Shown: positions 7,583 to 15,844, numbered from the stretch's first letter. The stretch: 24,814 bases of DNA from an uncultured Bacteroidia bacterium (GCA_902767355.1 CACXHG010000140.1:1-24814); one strand, 5' to 3'. A program made the numbers and translations. The notes: generated by a model not told the origin, from the letters alone.

Positions 7583-8509
7583 ATGGGCAGAATCAAGACA
7601 GACAAGAAGCGCTATATAGGCTATGCGGCGGGTATCCTCGCCGGTATTTCTTACGGGACGAATCCGCTATTTGCAAAACCTCTGATGGCCAGCGGAGTAC
7701 CGGTAATGGTAATGTTGTTTTTCCGCTACGGCCTGTCGGCCTGCATCCTGGCGCTGTGGATGCTTGTCAAGAAGGAGTCGTTCCGCGTCGGCAGGGATGA
7801 GGTAGGCCTGCTGGCCATCCTGGGCATCCTGTTTGCCTTCAGCAGCATTTTCCTTTTCTGCTCCTATGATTTCATCCCGTCCGGGCTGGCCACGACCCTA
7901 GTATATCTGTACCCGGTATTCGTGGCCCTTATCATGGTGCTGCTGCGCTTCTACCCCAGCTGGCAGACATGGCTGTCCATCGTGGCGACGTTTGCGGGCA
8001 TCGTGCTGCTGTCGCAGCCGTCCGCCGAAGCCGAAATACGCATCCAGGGCATTGTGCTGGCAATACTGTCGGCGCTCAGCTACGCCTTCTACCTCGTGAT
8101 TGTAAACAGGAGCAAACGCATCAAAAACGTGTCGGAACACACGCTCACGCTCTATGCCCTGATCACGGGCACCTTGCTGTTCTGCGCTATACGGCTTGTC
8201 CAGGGAGGCAGCATGAGGGAAGGCATTGACTCCGCCGCCGACTGGGGCAACCTGCTGGGACTCGCAATTGTCCCGACCATGATTTCCCTGCTCACGCTGG
8301 CCATTTCTTCCCGCCTGATAGGCCCGACAAAAACCTCTGTCCTCGGGGTCTTCGAGCCCTTGACAGCCATCCTGATAGGGACGGCTGTATTCTCCGAGCC
8401 ACTTACACTGAAAATGGCGGCCGGAATACTGATATGCGTGGCAGCGGTAATCTTTATGATACTCAGGCCGTCGAAGGCCCAAACGGACGGCGCGGCAAAG
8501 GACAGCTAG
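7583..8509 (+). CDS. EamA/DMT superfamily inner-membrane permease
   Basis: A 308-residue, highly hydrophobic protein with about ten predicted membrane segments in two repeated halves, as in EamA (DUF6) drug/metabolite transporters. The first repeat starts near YAAGILAGISYGTNPLFAKP and the second near IVLAILSALSYAFYLVIVNR. The typical last block, SVLGVFEPLTAILIGTAVF followed by a GILICVAAVIFMIL helix, is present near the C-terminus. The substrate cannot be inferred; relatives export amino acids or other small metabolites, and proximity to the aromatic operon is only suggestive. The stop codon shares the tetranucleotide CTAG with the stop of the convergent SDR gene, so there is no intergenic terminator. 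Confidence 0.88.
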   Translation: MGRIKTDKKRYIGYAAGILAGISYGTNPLFAKPLMASGVPVMVMLFFRYGLSACILALWMLVKKESFRVGRDEVGLLAILGILFAFSSIFLFCSYDFIPSGLATTLVYLYPVFVALIMVLLRFYPSWQTWLSIVATFAGIVLLSQPSAEAEIRIQGIVLAILSALSYAFYLVIVNRSKRIKNVSEHTLTLYALITGTLLFCAIRLVQGGSMREGIDSAADWGNLLGLAIVPTMISLLTLAISSRLIGPTKTSVLGVFEPLTAILIGTAVFSEPLTLKMAAGILICVAAVIFMILRPSKAQTDGAAKDS

Positions 8510-9330
8510 GCGTAAAGCAGCCCGACTATCCAGAGCATCAGCCTGGTGGGCAGGATGCGCACCAGAAAATTGATGGCCTTGTAGTCTATGCGGGGGGTGA
8601 CGGTCGCCGCCATGCGGCGCTTCTGCAGCTGACGCACGATGGCGCGAGCAATCTTGCTGGCCGGCATGCCGTTCTGTTCGTCGTGCTCCATACGCCCCAC
8701 CGACTTGCGGAAAGTCTCGTAATACACGCTGGAAGTATCTTCAGAGGCGGCAGTTGCCTTGCGCGCGGCGGTAAAGCCGGTTTTGGTGTCGCCGGGGAGA
8801 ATGCTGCAGCACTGTATGCCAAAGCCTTTGACCTCCAGCGAGAGCGCCTTGGTATAAATGAGCACGGCCGCCTTGGCGCTGCTGTAGAATGTCTGGTAGG
8901 GAATCGGGACTGTGGCGGCCACGCTGCTGATGGTGATTATGCGGCCGAAATGCTGCGCGCGCATGGCCGGCAGCACGGCCCTGATGACCCGGTGCGCCCC
9001 GAAGAAGCAGGTCTCGAACTGATATTTGGCCTCTTCTACGCTGGTCTGCTCCACCGCGCCGGCGATGCCGTTGCCGGCATTGCACACCACGGCATCGATC
9101 CTCCCCTCTTTTTCCAGTATGGACGCCACCACTGTATCCACGCTTGCCTGGTCGTTGACATCCAGGACAACGGGTACGATGAGTTCATTGCCCTCGCACT
9201 CCTTGGAAACCGTGCCGCGGCGGGAGCCGGCATAGACCTTCATCCCGGCGAGGGAAAGCATACGGGCGGTCTCGGCGCCTATGCCCGACGAACCGCCCGT
9301 AAGCAGCACAATTCTAACGGCTGAAGCCAT
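8506..9330 (-). CDS. Short-chain dehydrogenase/reductase, candidate 3-ketosphinganine reductase
   Basis: A 274-residue classical SDR. The cofactor motif TGGSSGIG is at residues 11-18, NAG at 84-86, and the catalytic triad is S136, Y149 and K153 (YSSAK). A hydrophobic C-terminal tail (NFLVRILPTRLMLWIVGLLYA) could anchor it at the membrane, a feature that would suit a lipid substrate. It starts 2 bases downstream of the serine palmitoyltransferase stop, so the pair is almost certainly cotranscribed. Since SPT makes 3-ketosphinganine, which needs reduction by an NADPH-dependent SDR, the simplest reading is 3-ketosphinganine reductase. That role is inferred from context; general acyl-carrier or sterol-type SDR functions remain possible. 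Confidence 0.8.
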   Translation of the reverse strand: MASAVRIVLLTGGSSGIGAETARMLSLAGMKVYAGSRRGTVSKECEGNELIVPVVLDVNDQASVDTVVASILEKEGRIDAVVCNAGNGIAGAVEQTSVEEAKYQFETCFFGAHRVIRAVLPAMRAQHFGRIITISSVAATVPIPYQTFYSSAKAAVLIYTKALSLEVKGFGIQCCSILPGDTKTGFTAARKATAASEDTSSVYYETFRKSVGRMEHDEQNGMPASKIARAIVRQLQKRRMAATVTPRIDYKAINFLVRILPTRLMLWIVGLLYA

Positions 9331-9332
9331 TG

Positions 9333-10517
9333 TTAGATGATATTATATTTCTTGAATACCTTCTCAATAGTCTCCAGAGCATATTCCACCTGCTTCTGGG
9401 TGTGAGTAGCCATCAGCGAGAAGCGGATGAGCGTATCCTCGCTGGGAACGGCGGGAGAAACCACAGGGTTGACGAACATACCCTCGTCGAAGAGGTCGCG
9501 GGTCACGCGGAAAGTCTTCTCGTTGTCGCGGATATAGAGCGGGATAATCGGGGTGGAAGTATTGCCAATCTCGCAGCCCATATTGCGGAAGCCCTCGATG
9601 GCAAACTTGGTGATGTCCCACAGGTGCTGGATGCGCTCCGGCTCCTTCTCCATGATGTCCAGGCTGGCATTCACCGCACCGATAGCCGCGGGAGTGGCGC
9701 TGGCGCTGAAAATATACGAGCGCGCGTTGTGGCGGATATAGTTGGCGGTAATGGAGTCGGTTGCTATAAAGCCGCCGAGAGACGCGAAACTCTTGCTGAA
9801 TGTGGCCATGATCAAGTCCACATCCTTGGTCACGCCCATTGCGTTGCAAAGGCCCTGGCCGTTTTTGCTGAAGACGCCCATACTGTGGGCCTCGTCCACC
9901 ATAAGTGCGGCATCGTATTTCTGGGCCAGAGCGACGAGCTCGTGCAGCGGCGCTATATCGCCCTCCATAGAGAACACGCCGTCCACGACAATGAGCTTGA
10001 TCTTGTCCGGCTCGCACTTGCGCAACTTGCTCTCAAGATGCTCCATGTCGTTGTGGCGGAACTTGAGATAATTTGCGGGAGAGAGGCGGCGGCCCTCGAT
10101 GATGGAGGCATGGTCGCGCTCGTCCAGCAGAATATAATCGTTGCGGCCTGTCAGACACGACACGACGCCGAGATTAACCTGGAAACCGGTGGAGAAGATG
10201 ATAGCCTCGTCCTTGCCTACAAACTTGGCCAGACGGGCCTCGGTCTGCTCGTGGATGTCCAGCGAACCGTTCAGGAAACGGCTGCCGGCACAGCCGGTAC
10301 CATATTTTTTGACAGCTTCGATGGCAGCCTCCTTGACACGCGGGTCGTTGGTCAGTCCGAGATAACTGTTGGAGCCGAACATCAGCACCTTCTTGCCGTT
10401 GATGATGACTTCGTCGCCCTGCTCACTGGCGATCGGGCGGAAATAAGGATAAACGCCAAGCGCCTTATACTCCTGGGGAGCAGTGTAGTGCGAGAGCTTT
10501 TCCTGTAGTAGTTTCAT
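9333..10517 (-). CDS. spt: Serine palmitoyltransferase (alpha-oxoamine synthase family)
   Basis: A 394-residue PLP enzyme condensing serine with an acyl thioester to give 3-ketosphinganine, the entry step of sphingolipid synthesis. Visible motifs: GVYPYFRPI at 21-29, SNSYLGLTN at 49-57, GTGCAGSRFLNGSLDIHE at 73-90, H136 stacking on PLP, DEAHSMGVF at 208-216, and the PLP-binding lysine K242 in TFSKSFASLGGF. Relatives in the same family are KBL and BioF. The GVYPYFRPI opening and overall pattern match SPTs of Bacteroides, which make sphingolipids, and there are no biotin genes nearby. It has its own promoter and is followed 2 bases later by the SDR gene. Confidence 0.9.
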   Translation of the reverse strand: MKLLQEKLSHYTAPQEYKALGVYPYFRPIASEQGDEVIINGKKVLMFGSNSYLGLTNDPRVKEAAIEAVKKYGTGCAGSRFLNGSLDIHEQTEARLAKFVGKDEAIIFSTGFQVNLGVVSCLTGRNDYILLDERDHASIIEGRRLSPANYLKFRHNDMEHLESKLRKCEPDKIKLIVVDGVFSMEGDIAPLHELVALAQKYDAALMVDEAHSMGVFSKNGQGLCNAMGVTKDVDLIMATFSKSFASLGGFIATDSITANYIRHNARSYIFSASATPAAIGAVNASLDIMEKEPERIQHLWDITKFAIEGFRNMGCEIGNTSTPIIPLYIRDNEKTFRVTRDLFDEGMFVNPVVSPAVPSEDTLIRFSLMATHTQKQVEYALETIEKVFKKYNII

Positions 10518-10575
10518 ATAGAGTATTTGTCAGTTTAACCTATTTACGGGCGCCTCAGTAAAATGGCGCAACTTG

Positions 10576-10606
10576 CAAATGTAGGTATTTTAATCCACAA
10601 TAGCAA
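10576..10606 (-). promoter_or_regulatory. Bacteroidetes-type promoter for spt-SDR
   Basis: On the minus strand TTG (10606-10604), 20 bases and TACATTTG (10583-10576) match the TTG-N20-TAnnTTTG pattern. It lies between the fabI stop at 10612 and the spt start at 10517, giving a leader of roughly 50 bases. It suggests spt can be controlled separately from fabI. Confidence 0.65.
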
Positions 10607-10611
10607 CCACC

Positions 10612-11430
10612 CTACTCAAGACCGCGGGTAAATGCCTCCAGAACCTCCTCCGTAAGGCCTGTGGCAGAGTAGCCTCCGTCGTGGTAGAGATTCTGCATGG
10701 TCACCTTGCGCGTAAGGTCGCTGAAAAGGGTCACCAGATAGTCGGCCAGATCGTCGGCGGAAGCGTTGCCCAGAGGAGATATGCGCTGGGCGTACTTATA
10801 CATTGCGTTCATGCCGGCAATACCCTCGCCGGCAGTCGTCAGGGTCGGCGACTGGGACACGGTATTCACCCTCACGCCGCACTTCTTCCCGTATTTGAGG
10901 CCGAAGCTGCGGGCTATGGATTCCAGCATGGCCTTGGCGTCCGCCATATCGCTGTAGCCCGGGAAGGCGCGCTCTCCGGCAATGTAGGTCAGCGCCACGA
11001 TGGAGCCGCCGTCGGCCATGGCGTCCTTATTGTAAAGGGCGTTCATGATCTTGTGGAACGAGAGTGCGGAGATGTCTATGGTTTTCTGCATGAACGCATA
11101 GTTGATATCCTCGTAGGGCACGTTCTTGCGCACGTTGGGCGACATGCCGATGCTGTGCAGCACAAAGTCTATCTTGCCGCCGAAATGCTCCAGTGTCTGG
11201 TCGACGAGCGCATTAAGCTCGTCCATATTTGTTGCGTCGGCCGCAATCACCTTTGCGGAGCAGATGTCCGCCAGCTGGTTGATCTGACCCATGCGAAACG
11301 AGAGCGCGGTGTTGCTCAGAACCAGGTCAGCCCCTTCTTCATGGGCGCGCAAAGCAGCACGCCATGCGATGGAGCGGTCGTTGAGGGCTCCGAAAATGAG
11401 GCCCTTCTTTCCTTTGAGTAAATTATACAT
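10612..11430 (-). CDS. fabI: Enoyl-[acyl-carrier-protein] reductase, FabI type
   Basis: A 272-residue NAD(P)H-dependent enoyl-ACP reductase, the last step of each fatty acid elongation round. The FabI-specific cofactor region reads GLIFGALNDRSIAW at residues 10-23, DFVLHSIGMSP follows at 88-98, and the active site has the FabI spacing Y-x6-K (Y159 and K166), which separates it from ordinary SDRs with Y-x3-K. The C-terminal GGYSATG block is also typical. It is the last gene of the ligase-fabF-fabZ-fabI run, starting 4 bases after the fabZ stop. FabI is the target of triclosan in other bacteria. Confidence 0.94.
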   Translation of the reverse strand: MYNLLKGKKGLIFGALNDRSIAWRAALRAHEEGADLVLSNTALSFRMGQINQLADICSAKVIAADATNMDELNALVDQTLEHFGGKIDFVLHSIGMSPNVRKNVPYEDINYAFMQKTIDISALSFHKIMNALYNKDAMADGGSIVALTYIAGERAFPGYSDMADAKAMLESIARSFGLKYGKKCGVRVNTVSQSPTLTTAGEGIAGMNAMYKYAQRISPLGNASADDLADYLVTLFSDLTRKVTMQNLYHDGGYSATGLTEEVLEAFTRGLE

Positions 11431-11434
11431 GGTT

Positions 11435-11860
11435 TTAGATTGCTTTCTCCTTGTCTATTAACATAAATGTCAGCTTGCCGCTGCAGCACATTTCATCTTC
11501 TACCGTGGCTTTGGCCTCCACCACGAACACCGGGCCGCGGCGCATGACTATCTTGGCACGGGTGCAAACGGTGTCGCCGGGCTTGACCACCCTTTTGAAC
11601 TTCACATTGTCCATTCTTGCATAGAGGGGGATTTTGCCGCCGAGGCCATCTGCAAACAGCATTGCCCCACCCTGCGCCATTATTTCGCACAAGATGACTC
11701 CGGGCACCACCGGCTTGCCGGGAAAGTGACCCTGAAGGAAAAACTCGCTGCCGCGGACAGTGTATTTGGCATTGGCGTACTCTCCCTCCAGGACGGATTC
11801 GTCTACCAGCAGCATGGGCTCGCGGTGAGGAAGTATGGTTTTAAGTTCTTCTCTGTTCAT
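11435..11860 (-). CDS. fabZ: 3-hydroxyacyl-[acyl-carrier-protein] dehydratase, FabZ type
   Basis: A 141-residue hotdog-fold dehydratase converting 3-hydroxyacyl-ACP to trans-2-enoyl-ACP. The hallmark block GHFPGKPVVPGVILCEIMAQ at residues 44-63 contains catalytic H45 and E59, and the N-terminal ILPHREPMLLVD is also diagnostic. It is a stand-alone single-domain protein, not the LpxC-FabZ fusion common in Bacteroidetes, so it is probably a second FabZ dedicated to this locus; whether the fusion exists elsewhere in the genome cannot be seen. It begins 4 bases after fabF and ends 4 bases before fabI. Confidence 0.93.
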   Translation of the reverse strand: MNREELKTILPHREPMLLVDESVLEGEYANAKYTVRGSEFFLQGHFPGKPVVPGVILCEIMAQGGAMLFADGLGGKIPLYARMDNVKFKRVVKPGDTVCTRAKIVMRRGPVFVVEAKATVEDEMCCSGKLTFMLIDKEKAI

Positions 11861-11864
11861 ATTG

Positions 11865-13112
11865 TTATGCCTGATATTTCCTGACTGCTATGCAAACATT
11901 GTGGCCGCCAAAGCCAAGCGAGTTGCTGAGGGCGATGTTGATATCGCTCTTGCGGGCCTGATTGGGCACATAGTCCAGGTCGCATTCCGGATCGGGAGTG
12001 CGCAGCCCGATGGTGGGCGGAAGTATGCCGTCCTGAAGCGCCTTTACGCAGGCTACCGCCTCTGCGGCGCCGGTTGCGGCTATCATGTGGCCGGTCATGG
12101 ATTTGGTGGAGCTCACCGGCACCTTGTAGGCAGTCTCGCCGAGAGTCATCTTGATGGCAGCGGTTTCGCTCTTGTCGTTGAGGATGGTTCCGGTGCCGTG
12201 GGCATTGATATACAGTGAATCTTTGTCGGCATTGTAGCCGGCCTCTTCGAGAGCCATCTTCATGGCCAGGGAAGCCATCTTGCCGTCGGGAGCCGGGGCT
12301 GTGGCGTGGTGGGCGTCGCAGGTGACTCCGTAGCCGCAGATTTCTGCAAGCGGAGTTGCGCCGCGGCCGAGGGCGTGCTCCAGCTCTTCCAGAACCAGCA
12401 CGGCGGCGCCTTCTGCCAGCACGAAGCCCTTGCGGTCTTTGTCAAAGGGGATGGAAGCCCTTGTGGGATCCTCTTCCGTAGAGAGCGCCCTGGCATTGGC
12501 AAAGCCGCCGATCGTGAGCGGATGGATGGCCGCCTCGGCTCCACCGCTGATGATGGCGTCAGCCGCACCGCACGCTATGGCGCGGTAGGCTTCGCCTATA
12601 TTGTTGGTGCCGGTGGCGCAGGCGGTCACTATGTTGTTGCAAGGGCCCTGAGCCTGGAAGCGTATGGCAATGTTGCCGGCGGCTATGTTGGAAATCATCG
12701 TGGGCACAAAGAGCGGCGAGATGCGGCCCGCCCCTTCATCAAAGAGCAGTTTTGTCTGCTCTATAAACACTTTGAGGCCACCGATGCCGCTGCCAAGATA
12801 TACGCCCAGGCGTTCCGGGGCTATATTTTCGCCGCTGACAAGCCCGCTCTGGGTCATGGCCTCTATGGCAGCGGCCAGGGCAAAGCGGCTGAAGGGATCG
12901 TTGCGGCGGATTTCTATTTTGCTGAGGCCGGCGGCCGCGGGATCGAAATCCTTTACCTGACCGACTATGCGCACCGGCAGCTCAAAATCGTCGAAGCCGA
13001 CAATGGGGGCCAGGCCAAGGCGCCCGGCCAGCGCATTCTCCCAAAACTCTTTTGTAGTATTACCGATGGGCGATATCACGCCCGTACCGGTTATCACAAC
13101 TCTTCTTTTCAT
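11865..13112 (-). CDS. fabF: 3-oxoacyl-[acyl-carrier-protein] synthase II
   Basis: A 415-residue condensing enzyme that extends acyl-ACP with malonyl-ACP. The catalytic triad is complete: C165 in VTACATGTN, H305 in NAHGTGT, and H342 in SSTKSMTGHMIAATGAA. The start MKRRVVITGTGVISPIGN at 13112 was chosen because it gives the standard KAS II N-terminus and lies 1 base after the ligase stop; an upstream in-frame ATG at 13199 would overlap the ligase and add an unrelated 29-residue tail. No acyl carrier protein gene adjoins it, unlike the usual acpP-fabF arrangement, so this may be a secondary copy serving the lipid locus. Confidence 0.94.
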   Translation of the reverse strand: MKRRVVITGTGVISPIGNTTKEFWENALAGRLGLAPIVGFDDFELPVRIVGQVKDFDPAAAGLSKIEIRRNDPFSRFALAAAIEAMTQSGLVSGENIAPERLGVYLGSGIGGLKVFIEQTKLLFDEGAGRISPLFVPTMISNIAAGNIAIRFQAQGPCNNIVTACATGTNNIGEAYRAIACGAADAIISGGAEAAIHPLTIGGFANARALSTEEDPTRASIPFDKDRKGFVLAEGAAVLVLEELEHALGRGATPLAEICGYGVTCDAHHATAPAPDGKMASLAMKMALEEAGYNADKDSLYINAHGTGTILNDKSETAAIKMTLGETAYKVPVSSTKSMTGHMIAATGAAEAVACVKALQDGILPPTIGLRTPDPECDLDYVPNQARKSDINIALSNSLGFGGHNVCIAVRKYQA

Positions 13113-13113
13113 A

Positions 13114-14784
13114 TTATTCTGTGTACATAAATCGTTTAATGCTGCCCTTCGGCGTCTTGGCAAAGGGTTCGTAATGCAGTTTGAATGAAGAAACCGCACA
13201 GTAGGCCGGAATCTGGCTGTTGAGCCGCTCGATGTTCTTATGCATTATATTGTTGAGCGTCTCGGCAGAAATATTGTCGTTGGCCACAGCATCGCTCTTG
13301 GGAACTATGATGGCCACCAGGCGGTTGTCGCCGGGCACCACAATCGATTCCGCCACATAGGGCAGCTGGTTCAAAATCACCTCGATTTCTTCGGGGAAGA
13401 TGTTCTGTCCGTTGGAAGACAATATCATATTCTTGCACCGGCCCACAATAAACACGCTGTGGCGGCTGTCCATAGTGGCCATATCGCCGGTATGGAACCA
13501 ACCGTCGGGGGTGAAAGCCGCGCGGGTGGCCTGCTCGTTTTTGTAGTAGCCCTTGAACACGGCCGGGCCTTTGATAAGGATTTCGCCGGGAATGGTCTCG
13601 CCGTCGGCCGAATCTATCTTAAGGTCAAGTATTTCATCTACATACTTGCCGCACTCGTGCAACTGATAGTCCCCGTATTCGCCCAGGCAGATAGACGGTG
13701 CCGCTTCGGTCATACCGTAGCCGGTGACAAAGGGCAGCTTGAGCTTTTCTACGAAGAGTTTTTCCAAATCCTCGGGGATGGCCGCGCCGCCGGTGACAAA
13801 CAGCTCTATCTCGCCACCCATAGCTTTTAAGAAAATATCCGAGAGCTTCTTGCAGAAGTCGGGATGATTCTCCCAATTTTCAAGTTTTTCACGCCCTTCG
13901 TCGCTATGGACATATTCGCCTATGGTCGCCTCCAGCATCTTGGTCAGAATCAGGGGCACCGAGAAGAAAACGTGCGGCTTATATTCATCGAGGGCTGGTA
14001 TTAAATTGGCCGGAATCGGGGGCAGGCCCAACACCACCAGGTGCATACCGTAGCACAGTGGCTCCAGCATATCATAGACCATTCCGAAAATGTGGGAATA
14101 CGGCAATACGCTCACATAATTATCGCCTGTGTGATACGGGAAATGACGCTCGGTCATAAACACATTGGCCGTAAAATTCAGGTTCGTGAGCATCACGCCC
14201 TTGGGATTGCCGGTGGAGCCGGAGGTGTACATAATTGCGGCCAGGCTGTCCAGCGGAACGTCAGGATAACGCACGTCTTCTTTCCTGAGCCCGTCCGGAT
14301 GCGCCTGGGCAAAAACCTCCTCGCGGCGCGAATAGACGTCGGCAAAGTTGCCGCGGGCAGAAAGAAGTTCTCCGGTATTTGTGTCGATTGCCGCCATCAG
14401 AGTCGGCATCGAGTCAAAATCCATCTTGGAGAAAATGGCTTTCTCGGTGTAGAGGATGCTGGATTCAGAGTGATTTACCAAACCGGCGGTATCGGCCGGC
14501 GTAAAGCCGTTGAAAATCAGCACCGATACATATTCGCCCATCTGGGCCGACATAAAGACCTTGGCCCAGGCGGCGCTGCTGCGGGCATTGATGGCCACCT
14601 TGTCCCCCTTTTTTAAACCGGCAGCACGCCACAAAAGAATGGTCTTCTCTATTTCCGCAGCCAGCTGGCCATAGGTCAGGCTGCTGCGGCGATAATCGTC
14701 CAGCGCAGGTTTTTCCCAATAGCTTTTAACCGACTTTTCGAACCTTCTGATAAAACTGTCGGCGGGTGTAAAATTATGTATCAT
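13114..14784 (-). CDS. AMP-dependent long-chain acyl-CoA (or acyl-ACP) ligase
   Basis: A 556-residue member of the ANL adenylate-forming family. The ATP-binding loop IMYTSGSTGNPKGVML lies near residues 184-199, followed by the fatty-acid-ligase block VTGYGMTEAAPSICLGEYG, the hinge region DGWFHTGDMATMDSRHSVFIVGR split over about residues 427-450, and the C-terminal catalytic lysine in FAKTPKGSIKRF near the end. It activates a free fatty acid with ATP and transfers it to CoA or ACP; the acceptor cannot be told from sequence. As first gene of an operon with fabF, fabZ and fabI and next to spt, it probably feeds exogenous or recycled fatty acids into elongation or sphingolipid synthesis. No signal peptide; likely peripheral at the inner membrane. 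Confidence 0.88.
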   Translation of the reverse strand: MIHNFTPADSFIRRFEKSVKSYWEKPALDDYRRSSLTYGQLAAEIEKTILLWRAAGLKKGDKVAINARSSAAWAKVFMSAQMGEYVSVLIFNGFTPADTAGLVNHSESSILYTEKAIFSKMDFDSMPTLMAAIDTNTGELLSARGNFADVYSRREEVFAQAHPDGLRKEDVRYPDVPLDSLAAIMYTSGSTGNPKGVMLTNLNFTANVFMTERHFPYHTGDNYVSVLPYSHIFGMVYDMLEPLCYGMHLVVLGLPPIPANLIPALDEYKPHVFFSVPLILTKMLEATIGEYVHSDEGREKLENWENHPDFCKKLSDIFLKAMGGEIELFVTGGAAIPEDLEKLFVEKLKLPFVTGYGMTEAAPSICLGEYGDYQLHECGKYVDEILDLKIDSADGETIPGEILIKGPAVFKGYYKNEQATRAAFTPDGWFHTGDMATMDSRHSVFIVGRCKNMILSSNGQNIFPEEIEVILNQLPYVAESIVVPGDNRLVAIIVPKSDAVANDNISAETLNNIMHKNIERLNSQIPAYCAVSSFKLHYEPFAKTPKGSIKRFMYTE

Positions 14785-14811
14785 TATCTATTTGTCATTA
14801 TTATAGCAGCG

Positions 14812-14819
14812 CAAATGTA
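14812..14819 (-). promoter_or_regulatory. Putative -7 element for the acyl ligase-fab operon
   Basis: On the minus strand TACATTTG matches TAnnTTTG and sits 27 bases before the ligase ATG at 14784. A TTG at the ideal distance is not present. Confidence 0.5.
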
Positions 14820-14887
14820 ACAAAAACCTGCGATGTTTTCTGCCCGAAGGGGTCAATTAAGCGGCGGACGGTATCAATTATTATTTA

Positions 14888-14895
14888 TATATTTG
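14888..14895 (+). promoter_or_regulatory. Putative -7 element for the zinc peptidase gene
   Basis: TATATTTG matches TAnnTTTG, 32 bases before the ATG at 14928, in an AT-rich stretch of the divergent intergenic region. No clear -33 element. Confidence 0.5.
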
Positions 14896-14927
14896 CGTAT
14901 AATTAAATCCAAAATCAGCAAATAACT

Positions 14928-15788
14928 ATGCAACTCGAAGGAAGAAGAAAAAGCACCAATGTCGAAGACAGGCGCCGCGGAGGCGCTGCCGCGGCTGGTG
15001 GAATAGGCCTTGGCGGCCTGATAATAGTCGGCTTGATCATGCTCCTCACAGGGCAGGATCCATCACAGGTTCTCAGCTATATCGACGACGGTTCGCTCAC
15101 GACCACTCAGGACAGCGGCTATGTAGAATCGACTGAAGATCAGCAGCTGTACGACTTCTCGGTGACCATACTTGCCGGGACCGAGGATATCTGGAGCGCA
15201 ATCTTCAAGCAGAACGGCCTGACCTACACTGCGCCCAAGCTTGTGCTCTTCAACGGCAGCGTCCAGTCGGGCTGCGGCGGCGCAACCGCTTCCACCGGCC
15301 CGTTCTACTGCAGTGCAGACCAATGCATATACCTTGACCTGTCGTTCTTCAAGACAATGAAACAGCAGTTCGGCACCACCGGCGACTTTGCCTGGGCCTA
15401 CGTCATAGCCCACGAAGTCGGACACCACGTGCAGCACCTGCTGGGCACCCTGGACCAGGTCAACCAGAAGCGCGCCCGCTCCAACGAAAAGGCAGCCAAC
15501 CAGCTCAGCGTGCGGCTGGAGCTTCAGGCCGATTTCTACGCCGGCATCTGGGCTCACTACGACAACAAGCGCTTCGGCTCGCTGGAAGAAGGCGACATTG
15601 AAGAAGGCATACGCTGCGCAAATGCCATAGGCGACGATATCCTGCAAAAGAATTCCTACGGCTACACAGTGCCCGACGCCTTTACCCACGGCACCGCCCA
15701 GCAGCGCGTGCGCTGGCTCAAGAAGGGCCTGGACAGCGGCAACCCTGCATTGGGAGACACCTTCTCGCCCAGATATTCAGAGCTTTAA
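14928..15788 (+). CDS. Neutral zinc metallopeptidase, YpfJ/KPN_02809 family, membrane anchored
   Basis: A 286-residue protein. The short basic N-terminus contains EGRRKSTNVEDRRRG, which is characteristic of this family, and is followed by a single membrane segment at about residues 22-42 (GGIGLGGLIIVGLIMLLTG). The catalytic domain has the zinc motif HEVGHH with H162, E163 and H166, and a downstream LELQADFYAGIW block (E198, D202) likely to give the third ligand. The block CSADQCIYLDLSFF, with conserved cysteines earlier in the protein, is also family-typical. The physiological substrate is not known for the family. It is divergent from the lipid operon and convergent with the YegP-like gene, sharing a terminator with it. 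Confidence 0.9.
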   Translation: MQLEGRRKSTNVEDRRRGGAAAAGGIGLGGLIIVGLIMLLTGQDPSQVLSYIDDGSLTTTQDSGYVESTEDQQLYDFSVTILAGTEDIWSAIFKQNGLTYTAPKLVLFNGSVQSGCGGATASTGPFYCSADQCIYLDLSFFKTMKQQFGTTGDFAWAYVIAHEVGHHVQHLLGTLDQVNQKRARSNEKAANQLSVRLELQADFYAGIWAHYDNKRFGSLEEGDIEEGIRCANAIGDDILQKNSYGYTVPDAFTHGTAQQRVRWLKKGLDSGNPALGDTFSPRYSEL

Positions 15789-15810
15789 TCCGTCATGACA
15801 GACATACAAT

Positions 15811-15844
15811 AAAAGAGGCGCGGGGAAATCCCCACGCCTCTTTT
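15811..15844. terminator. Bidirectional intrinsic terminator
   Basis: A 15-position stem with one C/A mismatch (AAAAGAGGCG-C-GGGG against CCCC-A-CGCCTCTTTT) and a 4-base AAAT loop lies between the convergent peptidase and DUF1508 genes. The stem has an A tract on one end and a T tract on the other, so it can terminate both transcripts. Confidence 0.9.

Noticed and set aside
9330..10508. Plus-strand 392-codon open frame opposite spt
   Set aside because: It mirrors almost the whole spt gene; the minus-strand protein has complete PLP-enzyme motifs, while this frame shows no recognisable domain. Long antisense frames are expected in GC-rich codon usage.
13113..13199. Upstream in-frame ATG for fabF at 13199
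   Set aside because: It would add 29 unrelated residues overlapping the ligase gene; the standard KAS II N-terminus begins at 13112.
14853..14880. Direct repeat TCAATTA (14853-14859 and 14874-14880) upstream of the zinc peptidase
   Set aside because: Short, AT-rich and not placed symmetrically around the promoter; likely chance.
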